DNA from: Irpex lacteus
Taxonomy: Eukaryota > Basidiomycota > Agaricomycetes > Polyporales > Irpicaceae
Length of the DNA: 64,000 nt
Assembly: GCA_001986395.2 (NCBI GenBank)
Contig: MQVO02000057.1
Location: forward strand, 41,900 to 105,899
Direction: 5' to 3'
Made by a program: the position numbers and the translations under genes. Shown here piece after piece: positions 24,217-36,484 of this stretch (positions are counted from its first letter, which is position 1; the number at the start of each line of letters is the position of its first letter). The notes under the pieces were generated by a model. The model was not told where the DNA came from. It ran no database searches and was given only the letters and a program-made list of their open reading frames with translations.

Positions 24217-24931
24217 AGTGGTATGCGGAGGTGGCGGTGAAGTGGTGGGAGTAGTTGGGAGGGGATGGTATAGATGTGGTAGGGGTATCTACAACTGTAT
24301 TGATCGACAATGGATGGCAACCATGAGAACGCATGTATTATATACCTATCTCGTAGTACAGCCTCCATTCTCCTTCGTTCCGACCAGTGTGAATATCGTT
24401 CTGACGGAATGTAGACGAGCACTGCCGATGTATATCCTGTGACATATCGCACAAGCCAAATAGGGGCGCCGCGTAGCGATGTGCCACCATTGCAGGTGCC
24501 TCAAAACCAGTAGTCGTAGCTTTACGGAGCTGTGCACAGATGAACGTGGAGACTGACTCAAACCTTGCGATCATGACGGGCATGTCTTCATTTAATTGAC
24601 ATTGGGACGAGGCAGTACACCGGCAACCTATCGGCATTGGACAGGAGGTCAGTAGGTATCCATATGTGAGAGAAACGCTAGCACTTACGACATTGAACGG
24701 AGAAGAATTTATAATCGAAAGTGCCACTCGGCCGCGAGGAACCTTTGCTGGACTTACTCACTGGCAAACGGTGGTCTCTGCACACTTCGCAGGATATCAG
24801 TAGCTGCTAGACGCCGGCTGTCGGTACGATCCGAGGTTGGCTAACTCTCGGCTAACTCAGATCAATGTCGCCGATATATCCCAAGCACCAGCTACACTAG
24901 AGTCTTGGCCCCTCATAGCCCCGTAATCAAT
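24217..24931. other. Upstream region of the SPFH gene
   Basis: Contains the presumed SPFH promoter (a TATATA-like stretch at about 24335) and minus-strand open frames at 24338-24727 with no recognised domain. Confidence 0.45.
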
Positions 24932-25359
24932 CTGTCCAGTATATAAGTGTGCCACAGGTGCAGTACACCCTAGTACGCCAACCCTTTACAAGAGTGCCGT
25001 AGTCGCGCACGATGGTTGCATCGCTCTTAGGAGCAATGAGCCCGTTTGCCATCGTTCGTATAGCAATCATGTGCGGAGGAGTGTCACCGAACAAACCTTG
25101 TAACTCCATACCCACTGTCGCCTCATTGGCGTTATGTGTCTTCCGGAGAGACCTGTCCCGACTCGGAGTCATTGCGCGTTCTGTGAAATGTCTTCCATTA
25201 AGTAACGCTCCACCACCGGATTACCGCCAGGAAGTTGTAATTACAGTCAACCGCCGACGAGCGCAACATACAATTCAGCTTGATAGTAATAGTACAAGTT
25301 ACTTGCAATCTGGCTGCCCTAAAACACACACGTGAAGTCTTTCGCAGCCTTTCACCCGC
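24932..25359. repeat. Segmental duplication, block 1, left copy
   Basis: About 428 bp nearly identical, in the same orientation, to 33996-34428. It begins CTGTCCAGTATATAAGTGTG and ends TTCGCAGCCTTTCACCCGC. Both strands carry a conserved open frame of about 80 codons in both copies, but neither resembles a known family. The copies differ by small indels, for example near the TATATAA end and around 25290. Probably part of a dispersed repeat; no terminal inverted repeats were seen. Confidence 0.9.
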
Positions 25360-25702
25360 GCAGCGGTTCCCTGTCTCATGCATGGATGGGGTCGTCAGGT
25401 AGCACTTAATCCAAAGTCCTCTATATAGCCTCCCATAGTGCTACTGAACAATATGCACAACATTAGGATACTCCACAAACAACGCACCATCTTTAATATC
25501 AGATATATGCTTGCATGGCCACGGCGCTTCTTCTGATCTCTGGCAGCGTTTGCTCGTCTCATGTACGGATGGGCCGTCAGGTAGGACTAAGTAAAAAGCC
25601 CTTTATATAGCCTCCTATAGTGCTACCACACACTATGTACAATATCAGAATGTTCCGCAAATAACATACACTCTTGAACGTGGATGCCAATTCAGGCTGT
25701 CT
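25360..25702. repeat. 343-bp insertion with internal direct repeat
   Basis: Present in the left copy of the duplication and absent from the right copy, where block 1 runs almost directly into the esterase tail. It contains two diverged copies of a roughly 125-bp unit starting at 25361 and 25543 (period 182). Both share CAGCG..., GTCTCATG, GGATGGG, CGTCAGGTAG, TATATAGCCTCC and ATAGTGCTAC. Each unit carries TATATAG. Confidence 0.7.
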
Positions 25703-25938
25703 GACGTCCATTCATCCTACAGCTTTGGACCAAGCTCTTCCCCTGGAAGTGCGTGCCTTAACTTCATATAATGCTCCCACTTCTTATCGTCTTTCTAGCC
25801 AATAGTCTTGTCCTTCCGCAAGGCAAGTACCTCGGTTGCTGCCTTCAGCGGCTTCCCCGCCTTCTCAAGCGCGTCCACTTCGTTTCCGACTGTGTCCAGC
25901 CACGATCGAGCGACATCGACCTGATCGCCTTCGAGCGT
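25703..25938 (-). pseudogene. Carboxylesterase 3'-end fragment (duplication block 2, left copy)
   Basis: About 236 bp match the last coding part and stop of the esterase at 34449-36484. The frame is broken: the tryptophan codon TGG after KTIG is TAG here. Only about 75 C-terminal codons are present, with no promoter or catalytic part, so it cannot encode an enzyme. It ends abruptly after the sequence for the TLEGDQV region. Confidence 0.88.
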
Positions 25939-26373
25939 CACCGCTGACAACATTCTCCGCTATCATTTTCTCAAACCAGCCCCGCTGAAAAAGTTCCCAT
26001 ATTTGCGTCAGCGCCTGCCTCCAGGAGCACCGCGACTGGGAATGCTGGCAGCGTGTGGCACCTTATCGTCTGGATCCGAGACTATCCCAAGCACCAGACA
26101 GCCGACCAATAGGAAGCACAACAGTGACTACATATTGTATTGGCCACGACATTATGTATATATACGAGCAACTCCTCCGTGTACAGGAGACGGAATCAAC
26201 GATCTTTGTTCTTTCTTTTTCGACTACTATTTCAAGTGCTTTATTGGGGTTTCGTAGCGTGCATTTGAAAATTGTGTGTAAAAACGTAACCGTAAACCAA
26301 CGATTGTCCAAAACATTGTCCGACTAAAACATTACATGCGATTGAATATGAGCAAATTCATAGATAATAGCAT
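25939..26373. other. Intergenic region downstream of the ABC transporter
   Basis: No gene signal. It lies between the esterase fragment and the ABC transporter stop codon and presumably includes that gene's 3' untranslated region. Confidence 0.5.
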
Positions 26374-29300
26374 TCAGGAGGAGTTGGTAGCGGCCTTAGC
26401 GTTGGCCATCTCGTAAAGCGCATCCTTATCTGCGCTCTCGTCCACCAATGAACGGAGAAGGCTCTCGCGTTTGAGTAGCTCTTGGGGGCTATCGAATTCA
26501 ACGAGTTTCCCGGCATCAAGGACCATCTGTTCATGCATTCAGCGACGCCCGACCAGACCTTAAAGTATTGGAAGACTTACCACTTTGTCAGAGTCCATGA
26601 TTGTCTGAAGACGATGGGCCACGGTAATAACTGTAACGTCGTTCTTGAGCTCGTGTCGGAGGGACTCTTGAATGACAGCATCGGTTTCGTAATCTATGCA
26701 ATCTGCCATCAGATTCTGTATGCTGGTGATTGTTCAGAGAACATCTCACCAATGGCGGATGTGGCCTCGTCCAAGATAAGCAGCTTGCTTTGTCTAACGG
26801 TGGCTCTAGCTAGAGCGACAATTTGTCTCTGGCCCACAGACAAGTTGCCACCGCCACTCGCAATTTCGGTATCGAGTGTCATCCTGTTCTCGTCCGAAAG
26901 ACGTTGCAACGAGAAAAGACCAGCAGCGCCTAGAGCGTCATTGAGCGTTGCGTCGTCGTATTGCTCAAAGACATCTAAATTGTGACGGAGAGTTCCGCCC
27001 AACAGCTCAGGCTATATTGATTTAGTAAGTGTTCGAAGATCCACTACAACATGCAAAAGACATACCACTTGGGGAATAATGGTAACATTCGAACGAAGGG
27101 CGTCCAGATTAAGATCGTCGGTTGAAATTCCATCATAAATCACCTTTCCTTCAGTGTAGATGGCACGAAGAAGAGAAAGTGTGAGGGTGGACTTTCCCGA
27201 ACCAGTGCGTCCGACTGCCAGCTCCGTATCAGTACAATAGCTATAGAAGATCTCGATATACGTACCTATGCCAACTCTTTCTCCTGCTTTGATAGAGAAG
27301 CTGACGTCTTGCAGAACCATAGGACCATCCTGGAAAAGACATAAGATATGGAGCATGTATAGTATATCATTCAGCGACTCACAGGAGAGTATCGAGCGGT
27401 GAGCTTCTTCACCTCAAGCTTTCCGCTTGCAGGCCAATATGCGGGAGGATTGCCAGTATCTTTCGGTTCCGGCTCTTGCTCGATGTCGATAAACTGCTGA
27501 ATACGCTCAAGACTATGCAGAAAGACAATCAGATCAACAGAGGAACACACAAGAATACGGTTTTTCTAACCTATTGCCGCTTACTAATGGCTAGAAGTGT
27601 CAGCATATATGTAGGACACGCGAATATAAGTCACCCACCTTCAAAATCGTTGTATATTCGGACCCACCAGAGGATGAGCTCACTAAAGCTGCCTATAAGA
27701 GGTTAGCTCAAGGTGCTTACAGTTGAAGCAAGTTCACTTACTAGCCATCGACAGGATGAAACCAATACTGGAAGATGAATATGCACCAGAGCCATAAACG
27801 AGATAGAATGCCAGGGAGGATGTGAAGACTGCGGATAGTGCGTCGATCCGCACACCAATCCACCTGAAAAAGGCGGCATCAGCTACGAAAAGAAGCAGTT
27901 ACACAGGGAAACGCTACCTGTTGAGATTATAATAGGTCCTCGCCGCGCGAATATATCGATCTATGCGGAAGATCATGTTCTTCTTAAAGTTCTCTTGTGC
28001 GGAATAGGCCCTAATGGAAGCTAACATGATACCTCAGATGTAGGGTCTTTATTCACGTGGGATTTTCACTTACTCAGCCCTGCAATGGCACCACCAAGGA
28101 TACCAAGCACAGGAGCTTTCGCGTTGGACATCTCTCGCTTGACGGACAACTGTGCCTTGATGTAAACATTGCCAAGCCAGCCCCCAACAATCGCAATTGC
28201 AATCGCAAGGAAGAAGAATCTTGGGGTGTAGTACACAACAGCGAAGAGTTTCACAATCATAGTGAGGGTGACCGAGACTGATAGGTGGAAATGGGTGGCA
28301 TATTAGACCTCTGGAGCTTGACAGGTAATACGGGAAACTTACTCAGGCTCCCAAGATTGAGTGCAATGTCACCATCAACTGGAAAATTGGTTAAGTGTAC
28401 ACCATATTCGAGAGATAGACGAGCACGTACCGGCTTGGATATCTTGGGTGCAACGAGCAATGACTCGGGATGCTGGAGTGACATCGAGCCATCTGACTCA
28501 CGAATCCGCTTCAACCTCCTCGCACTGATGGTCAATGTACTCACCTGAACGTACACCCTATCAAGGACTTCACGAGCTGAGCGTGAATAGTTCTCGATGC
28601 GCGCAGCGAGCCAATAGTGTAGCTCAAATAACCCCACGTATGGGTAACTACGACGCAAAGAACTAGCAGCGAATATACCGACAGATAGCTGTGACGCATA
28701 ATCAGTTTCCGGCCAAGCAGCACATGATAGATATCTTACAAGGCAGCAGAGATCTTCGAGGGCTCAGTATACAGGTATTGCTGGGCCCAGTATCCAAGCC
28801 ACCAGACTTCAAGTACATCGAAAATATTCGACAACCCTTCGCCTGTGAGATAGTTGAACCAAAAGAACAGCGCGAAGCGGCCGCCCAGGCCATGAAGGAA
28901 GAGTTTAACTGAGAGAAGTTGTTAATGGACTGATCTCACAAAGACTGGCCGTTCACTTACATGCCGGCCAGCTGATACGGCCAATAGCAATCTCTTCTGC
29001 AACGATAAGCCGTCCCTTCTTGGTATTGGTAGGCTCATCAGCCTTGTCTTCTTCTGCTTCCTCTAGTTCAATCGCCTCTTCTTCATGTTTCACCTCTTCT
29101 GCCAGCGTGGCATCCTTAGCAAGAGCCTCTTTGACCGATCCTTGGCTAACGATATGGCCGTCTGTGTTAAGTGAAACCACAAAATCGGCCAAAGGTCCGG
29201 CCATCGCGACATTATGAGCCTGTAAAGCAAAGATAAAGCACCTGATCGAATCCTTAGCTCCTCGCGACTTACAACAAGGATTACAGTGCGGTCACGAAGT

Positions 29301-32300
29301 AAATTGCCCTTGAAGCATTTATCCACAATCCACCGCGACGTGTGTACGTCCTGCGTAGGATATCAGTAACGTTCACGGTCGGACTAGACATTCAGCTCAC
29401 TAATGCCGCAAGAACCTAGCAGGATCATGTCAACTTCACTATCTATACCAAATTATTGGGTCACGCACATCATCCAGCAATACAATCTCTGCCTTGGAGT
29501 AGACCGCCCTCGCAAGCGTGATACGAGCCTAAAGAATCACATTGTTTAGGACATCTCTGCATGGGTATGGGTGAATAAACGAGACTCACTTTTTGTCCTC
29601 CACTAATACATAGTGGGTCACGCATAAGTTAGTGGCGGTGGTGAGTAATTCGCTTGTGTTATGGACGCACCTAAGCGTTAGCCCCTTCTCACCGACTTCA
29701 GTAGCATCGCCAGCTTTGAAAAGGCGAAGATCTCTGGTCAAAGCGCACTGATGAATGACTGAAAGCATGTTAGCGCAAGTCGACGAGAGGAGAAGATGCG
29801 TGTCAACCTTGTTTGTAACGCTGCTCATCATAAGGCGAGCCAAACACAATATTCTCCTATAACATAATTGAAGCCGCAGTTCCTCATATATTGGCTTACA
29901 AACTCACCTTGATGGTCTCGTTCTGCACCCATGATTCCTGAGCTGCGTATGCGACTCCACCAGCTCTGGGGAGATTTTTCCACGACTCCGGTCCACTTGG
30001 GATGTAGTGCATCTCCCCGAGTAAAGCCATGAGCATAGATGTCTTGCCAGATCCTGTCGGTCCAATAATGAGATTGAAGGCCCCCTTTTTAAATATCAGC
30101 TCATTGTCTATGTGGAGGCGGAATGACTGCTTGGATGGGGTCAGGGTACCGTCGGATGGTTCATTAGACCACGAATATGTAGATCTGCCGAAACCGATTT
30201 CGTTAGAGTGTTCTGCGGATGTGTCGGCTACCAATGAATCAGCAGGTTCTTCGGTGTAAGCGTCGAGCAGCTCCGTCTGTATCAGTTGTTAGCGATTAGC
30301 CAAGTGCGTACAACCGTATTCTCACATTGAACAAGAAGTCTGCGACACGTCCAAGCGAAACGTTTGCTGAAGAAGCAATGTTAGTAAATTTTCCGACCGA
30401 ATACACTGATTATAGCACACCTGTAATCAATCCTGGCAACAAGCCGAAAACTCTGAACATCTGCGTACGAATCATGTTGAAGGCTAATGACGGTGTCAGA
30501 ATTCACAGGTGTTGATAATGCGACACGGCAGAGACTCACCAGTCATGGAGGAGAATACGATCGACGCTATGAACGGTCTCAGCTGAGGACTAAAAACATC
30601 ATGGAGTGTGGCGCACCAGTCAAGGTTCGCTTTTGCACGATCGTCTACGCATTCATTGGTTGAGTGTCATTTCACAATGACAGAGCAAAGAATACTAACG
30701 AAGACGGCGTAAGTTACTACCATATGCACGAGAGGGACAGTGTAACTGTGAACAACTTCAGTAACAGAATTGCATGGTGTGAGCTAACAAGTTGTGGACG
30801 TACTTCGCACAGTCATTAATGACTTCGAGTAGTTTGCGTTTCCAAACCCATGTGAGCTCTTCTTCACGCTTTTCTGCTATAGTTTCCTTGACGCGTGTCT
30901 CCCAGCCGAAAAGCTTGACCATGCGCAAAATGCTCATCACTGTATACACGGCTCGAAGTCAGCATCAATCTCTCCTACGCTCGGGGGGTCTCCTAACTCT
31001 CAGTAACATTTTGTACACGTCCATCAGTCTGGATTCAATCATCTTCAGTCGTGCTCATACGAGTGGTAAATGGCAGTACTAACTGCTTGCATCTTGTGCT
31101 TTTGTACTCCGCTGGTCAAAGAGGCTACCTTTGCCGGCACCGGACAGAGAGCAAGCATGACAGCTAAACCAATGAACGAACTGTCAAGAGCAGTGAGCTT
31201 GACGACCGTGAATGTAGGTCACTTAAAACCTTACCTCCATCCAAGGACAACATACAGGAACCACATGCCAAGAGAGACATGGAGTGGAGCGGATAAGACT
31301 GACGATACCCACGATAAGTTACATAGACCAAAGAACTGTGACAAAACACATACAAAGAAACAGAAAATCACGCCCACGAGTGATGTTATCCAAATCACTG
31401 GTCACCAGGTTATTGATCTTGCCAACGACGTTACTCTTCTTAGTCTGAGCTGTCTGAGCGGGCGGGACAGAACCGGACTTTTTGGTATCCACTGACTCGC
31501 TCTGAGAAGATTTGGGAGAAACAGCAGTCGCCGTAGAGCTGGCCGCAGCCGTAGCGACTGTGGTATCAGAGACAGCGGTGGCAGAGCGAGAGTGAACAGT
31601 TTCGTCGTCATCGTCATCAGCAGAAGCAGAAGCAGGCTCTTCAGTCTGGTCCTTCGGGCTACCCGGAGCACAATCAGCTGCACTCGCTGTAGCAGAGCCA
31701 CTTTTGCTTTCGCTAGCTTCCGCCTTCAACCTGATGCGCAAGGTATGGTCGAAGACCAAAGAAGTGATGATGGCTTGTACACGAGCTTGCGAGCCGGTCT
31801 GGGTTACATTGGTTAAACGTACACGGTACAAGGAGGAACTTCTCACCGAGAAAAATATGTACAGTTGGAAGAAGACAGACAAAACCATAGGTGACAAGGC
31901 AATGAGCAGAATCCAAACCCAGGGCCTGACCACGGCACCCTCTCCCCCATTCTCAAGATATCTGCTCAACAGCATTTTAGAATGATCGAGGATCCTCAGA
32001 AGCTACACTCACGCGAGGAGTCGATTAGTACCAATGGGACCAGCTATCACTGACAGTCCCTAAAAGCAGGTGAATATGAGGACACACGGAGCACATGACG
32101 AGAGCTTCCATACCATCAGCAACAGACAGATTGTCTGATAAATCAGTGAACGCCTAAAGACGATGATAAAGCCCCAGAAGAGATTGCGCTTCGGAGCACC
32201 GGCGAATGGATCGAGTCGCTGTTCTAGTCGTTAGTTAAGACACCATGGTAGGGCCAAATAATGTCACTTGCCGGGTAGCTGCGCTTGAGTAGATTCTTCG

Positions 32301-33406
32301 CAGCATCATAGTCAGCCAATGGAGGGAATTCGTCGATACCAAGGTGCTCGGTACGTGACGCCTTGTAGATGAGAGGATCCAAAAAGTTGTACAGCAAGAA
32401 ATTGAAGAGTGAAGTAGTTTGCTCTGGGTTGGCTATAGGGAATGGATCCTAGTAAGAACTTGCTCGTTATTGTGACAGTGTGAGAAAGCAGACATTACGT
32501 ACCGCCCAGTCGACAGGGGTATAGGGATACGGCTCAAAAGCTGGTAGCACTACCGCAGCCAACGTGACCAATATGACTTTGGTCCACAATAGCGATCCTT
32601 CCGCACCATCAGCGGGGGAAAGCGTGAATGTCATGAGTGGCCATACATCCCGATAGGCATAGAAAGCGAACACGCCCAGAGTTACGAGCGTCAGATGGAA
32701 GGAAAAGGTGAGGGCGGTTGCTGCGATCGTGAAAACGTTGAAAACGCCGAGAAGGATTGCATATCCCTATAATTGATGGCGGTTCAGCGCATGATTTGGC
32801 GCGAAAGAAGGGAGCCTCACTAAAGTTGATGCCAGAACAGATGAATACCAATGCCAGCCGGAGCCAAAGGAAGAGACTAGGGTCACAACAAAGACCGCAA
32901 CAACAACGGCCAGCCTAACAAGTTTGAACGCGAATATTACCGGCCCTCCGCGTTTGCTCAACCAGGTACCTTGAGGCTGAGCATCCTGATGGGAAGTGCT
33001 CTTGAAGAGCTTTTGTACAGGTTTCGTATGAACGACAGCCTGAATAGCTAAGACGAGGAAAGATACTGCTGCAATGTATGCGGGAAGTATTCTCTCGTCA
33101 AGCCAAATGCTAACGGACAGTGGAAGACGTGTCAGCCGGCGAGGAATATGTCCAACGACACGCGTCGGGCGCCTTGAAATAAAACATACCTTTTTTGTGA
33201 GTGGGTGCCATGGACCTGCGTGTTCAATTCGTTCGTCAACACGACTTGTGACCACCTCCAGACCTCCATAATGGTGGTAGTAGGAAGTCAAGTTGAATAT
33301 GGCTCTGCGCGCTATTATGACCTGACAAACCTACCTCCAATGACGGATTCGTATCAGTGAATGTTGTGAGTGATCGTACATATGCTTCTATCTCGGGCGC
33401 TAGCAT
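26374..33406 (-). CDS. ABC transporter, ABCC (MRP/YCF1-like) full transporter
   Basis: ATP-driven pump of the multidrug-resistance-protein type, expected in the plasma or vacuolar membrane, often exporting conjugates or xenobiotics. The N-terminus [20 protein letters not shown] is followed by several hydrophobic helices of a TMD0-like region ([38 protein letters not shown]). TMD1 contains [20 protein letters not shown] and [15 protein letters not shown], then a polar insert of about 110 residues rich in A, S, T and acidic residues. NBD1 has Walker [11 protein letters not shown]-loop [12 protein letters not shown] and KGLTL before the signature. A charged linker [17 protein letters not shown] follows. 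NBD2 has Walker [16 protein letters not shown], signature [14 protein letters not shown] and Walker [13 protein letters not shown]. The stop follows [10 protein letters not shown]. More than 20 introns. The gene is bracketed by the duplicated block. Confidence 0.93.
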
Positions 33407-33995
33407 TGTCTTGCAGTATCTGGGTGTTGGGAAGCAACCATATCGACGTTAGGGGCGACCGACCACATGTATATGGTGATAAGTGGTCTAAATATGGATT
33501 ATCACGCAATAATGACTCAGTACTCAGTTATCGAAACGGCCCCGGCTGAAATGCCGTACCTGAAAGACCAGCACAGACCGAACACACCTGAAAATAAGTA
33601 GCGCTGCATTCGCAGCAAAACCCGCTACTTACCAGGGATATTGTAGAAAATATGTACACACTATCGGCGCACGCCAGGACCCCTGGCAATGCGCCTATAG
33701 GTCAATTTGAGCGCCTATAAAATATGTCCGGATGGCGAGTCGAAGGCTTGACGAAATATGTCCGGATGAAACTGGCCGTTTTCTGGAGCGCTAAACTTCC
33801 CAATTGGGAAATTTTGGCGACGGGGGCGCTTTGGCGCTCACTGCTTCCGGAGCCGCCGGGGTACTAGCCGAACCCATTATGTCCGGTCACAAACTGGCCT
33901 ACCCCCCCTCTGAGGTCAAAATATGTTCGGATGAAACTGGCCTCAGGTCCCCAAACTCGTTGATCTTGTCTGGGTCGGCAAACTGGCCTGGCCCC
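33407..33995. other. Upstream region of the ABC gene with degenerate short repeats
   Basis: Contains the ABC transporter promoter region and, from about 33720 to 33990, several imperfect copies of ATGTCCGGATGAAACTGGCC (near 33724, 33756, 33879, 33922 and 33968). GCGCCTATA also occurs twice, near 33690 and 33710. No coding sequence. Confidence 0.6.
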
Positions 33996-34428
33996 TCTGT
34001 CCAGTATATAAGTGTGCCACAGGTGCAGTACACCTAAGCGTACGCTAACCCTTCACAAGAGTGCCGTAAGTAGTCGCGCACGATGGTTGCATCGCTCTTA
34101 GGAGCAATGAGCCCGTTTGCCATCGTTCGTATAGCAATCATGTGCGGAGGAGTGTCACCGAACAAACCTTGTAACTCCATACCCACTGTCGCCTCATTGG
34201 CGTTATGTGTCTTCCGGAGAGACCTGTCCCGACTCGGAGTCATTGCGCGTTCTGTGAAATGTCTTCCATTAAGTAACGCTCCACCACCGGATTACCGCCA
34301 GGAAGTTGTAATCACAGTCAACCGCCGACGAGCGCAACATGCAATTCAGGTTGATAATAGTACAAGTTACTTGCAGTCTGGTTGCCCTAAAAACGCACAC
34401 GTGAAGTCTTTCGCAGCCTTTCACCCGC
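33996..34428. repeat. Segmental duplication, block 1, right copy
   Basis: About 433 bp nearly identical to 24932-25359 in the same orientation. It ends five bases before sequence continuous with the esterase 3' end (block 2, about 34434-34670), so this copy is probably closer to the original arrangement. Confidence 0.9.
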
Positions 34429-34448
34429 AAATAGGACGTACACTCATC

Positions 34449-36484
34449 CTACAGCTTTGGACCAAGCTCTTCCCCTGGAAGTGCATGCCTTAACTTCATA
34501 TAATGCTCCCACTTCTTATCCTCTTCCCAGCCGATAGTCTTGTCCTTCCGCAAGGCAAGTACCTCGGTTGCTGCCTTCAGCGGCTTCCCCGCCTTCTCAA
34601 GCGCGTCGACTTCGCTTGCGATTGTGTCCAGCCACGATCGAGCGACATCGACCTGATCGCCTTCGAGCGTTGGTAGACGGAACGCCCAAAGCGCACGATC
34701 GGTGCCGTGAGTGACATAGCCTGAAATCAAAGATAAAACGCTGAGAAGATCAAGGAAACCGCGCGGCATACCAAACGGCCGAACTTGTTCTGGCGTCCAC
34801 TGGATCTCATACCGCAAGACTGGGAACCCGGCATTGACGAGGTCTCGCGCTAAGAGCCTCACTGGCAGATGTACCTGTCCATCACTCAACACCTGCCCCA
34901 ACAGCTTTTTGACTTCGCCCTCGTCAGCGCCATCAGGAAGGGTGGGGTACATGTCCAACGTCTTTTTGATGAACTCGTCCTGGTAGTACCTCTTCAGGTT
35001 TAGTTCGATATCTTTCATGCTTTTTACTGGATGCGCGATAGAGTAGAGGTACCACTCTTCGGCGAGGTCGCCGACGACAATGCTCCTGACGCCCTTCTCT
35101 CTCAGAGCTCTGGCAAAATCGCCACTACGTTGCCATTCCATCACGTCCGGTACACCCGGAAGCCAAGAATCTTCGACAGTGCCTCGGAACGTACCATTCT
35201 CGGTTCCTGCAGCATCGCTTTCAATGATCCGGGTGAGTGTCGAGGCTGGAGTTACAGAAGAATCGCGTAATTTCGAAAGCGCATCTGGAGAGGCGGGATC
35301 AATTCTGAGTGCACGAGCTATAGCTTGGAACTGTGGACGAAGATCCCGAGGCGACTTGGGAGAGATCCTAGTCGAGCCCATGCATGAGTTGAAAGATTCA
35401 ACAAGCAATGCAAGTACTCACATGATCGAATTGGACTGCAAAATTGCGGAATGGAAAGGCGAATACTGCCCTGATGGGAGGAGAGACACATGGTGTAGTA
35501 TCTGATGAACGGAGTGAGCGCCGGCAGAGAGCCCAGAGAGCTGTATATTCTCGGGGTCACCTATGGGAATACCAAGGTCAGATCGAGAGTCCGACGGGGA
35601 TATGACTAGATCCTACCTCCGAATGACGCAATATTCTCCTTGATCCATAGTAAAGCCAACCATTGGTCCTTGAACCCGAAGTTACCTGCTACTTTGGGTT
35701 CATCTGAAGCAAGAAAGCCAAAGATGGAGAGCCTGTAGCCGATGTTGACCCATACTTCAGACCGCTCGGCAGCGATGAACTGAGCTTGGCCACTAAGTCC
35801 ATGGGGCGAGCCAAACTGTAGGAATCTACATGGCAATGATAAGAATAATTACATTGATTTGTTTTGGATACTTACCCGCCATGAATGTAAACTTTTACTG
35901 GAAAGCCAGTCTTTGAGGGGAACTCGGGAGGTGCGACTATGTTAACGAACAAGCTGCGCAATGCGCATGTTTGTAAATCAAAGCCTAACAGCGAGAGCTA
36001 AGGCGCACGAACGGGTTCTCGGTCGGCTCTCCCAAACCAACTTTGTCTTCAAACGGAGTAGCTGTGAAAGTGGACATTAACAAAGTCAGCCATTATGGAG
36101 TGTTCCAGGAACTAACCAGCTGCTTGGCCATCGTTATTCGGCTGTACGGCGTCTTCCTGGCATATTGGTGAATGAAACCAAGTGCAAGATAAGCTACGAT
36201 CTTACAAGAGCGCTCCAGTATGTAGTCATTATCTTCGTAACGATAATTCGCAGGAAGCGGTTCGGGATCTTGAAACCTTCCTGGTGGAGAGGCATATGGT
36301 ACCTCTGCAGTATCTTTCAGTCAACACAAAGAAAGTGTAAAGCCATAACAACATAAAACGTACCTAAGAACACAGCAGCGCCGTTTGCGGCGCGTCCTCC
36401 TCTGAGTCGTCCGTAACGAGTCTCAACAGTTATTGAGGTGGCTGATTGGACCAGTTCATCCTGGAGATGAGTGCTACGAGTCAT
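34449..36484 (-). CDS. Type-B carboxylesterase/lipase-like hydrolase
   Basis: Alpha/beta hydrolase cleaving carboxylic esters. The start MTRSTHLQDELVQSATSITV leads to RYGRLRGGRAANGAAVFL, then EVPYASPPGRFQDPEPLP, FPVKVYIHGG (oxyanion-hole HGG), VWVNIGYRLSIFGFLASDEP, AGNFGFKDQWLALLWIKENI, and GDPENIQLSGLSAGAHSVHQ with the nucleophile Ser in GLSAG. The last exon carries LRYEIQWTPEQVRPFGMPRG (C-terminal histidine region not clearly assigned) and ends LPGEELGPKL. No signal peptide, so probably intracellular. An upstream in-frame ATG at 36505 is possible; I chose 36484 because its context resembles relatives starting just before the first beta strand. Its 3' end was copied to 25703-25938. It lies in tandem upstream of the ABC gene, with the repeat between. 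Confidence 0.87.

Noticed and set aside
24961..25335. Conserved frames of about 80-107 codons on both strands of duplication block 1
   Set aside because: Open frames are preserved because the two copies are nearly identical DNA; no family resemblance and no evidence of selection.
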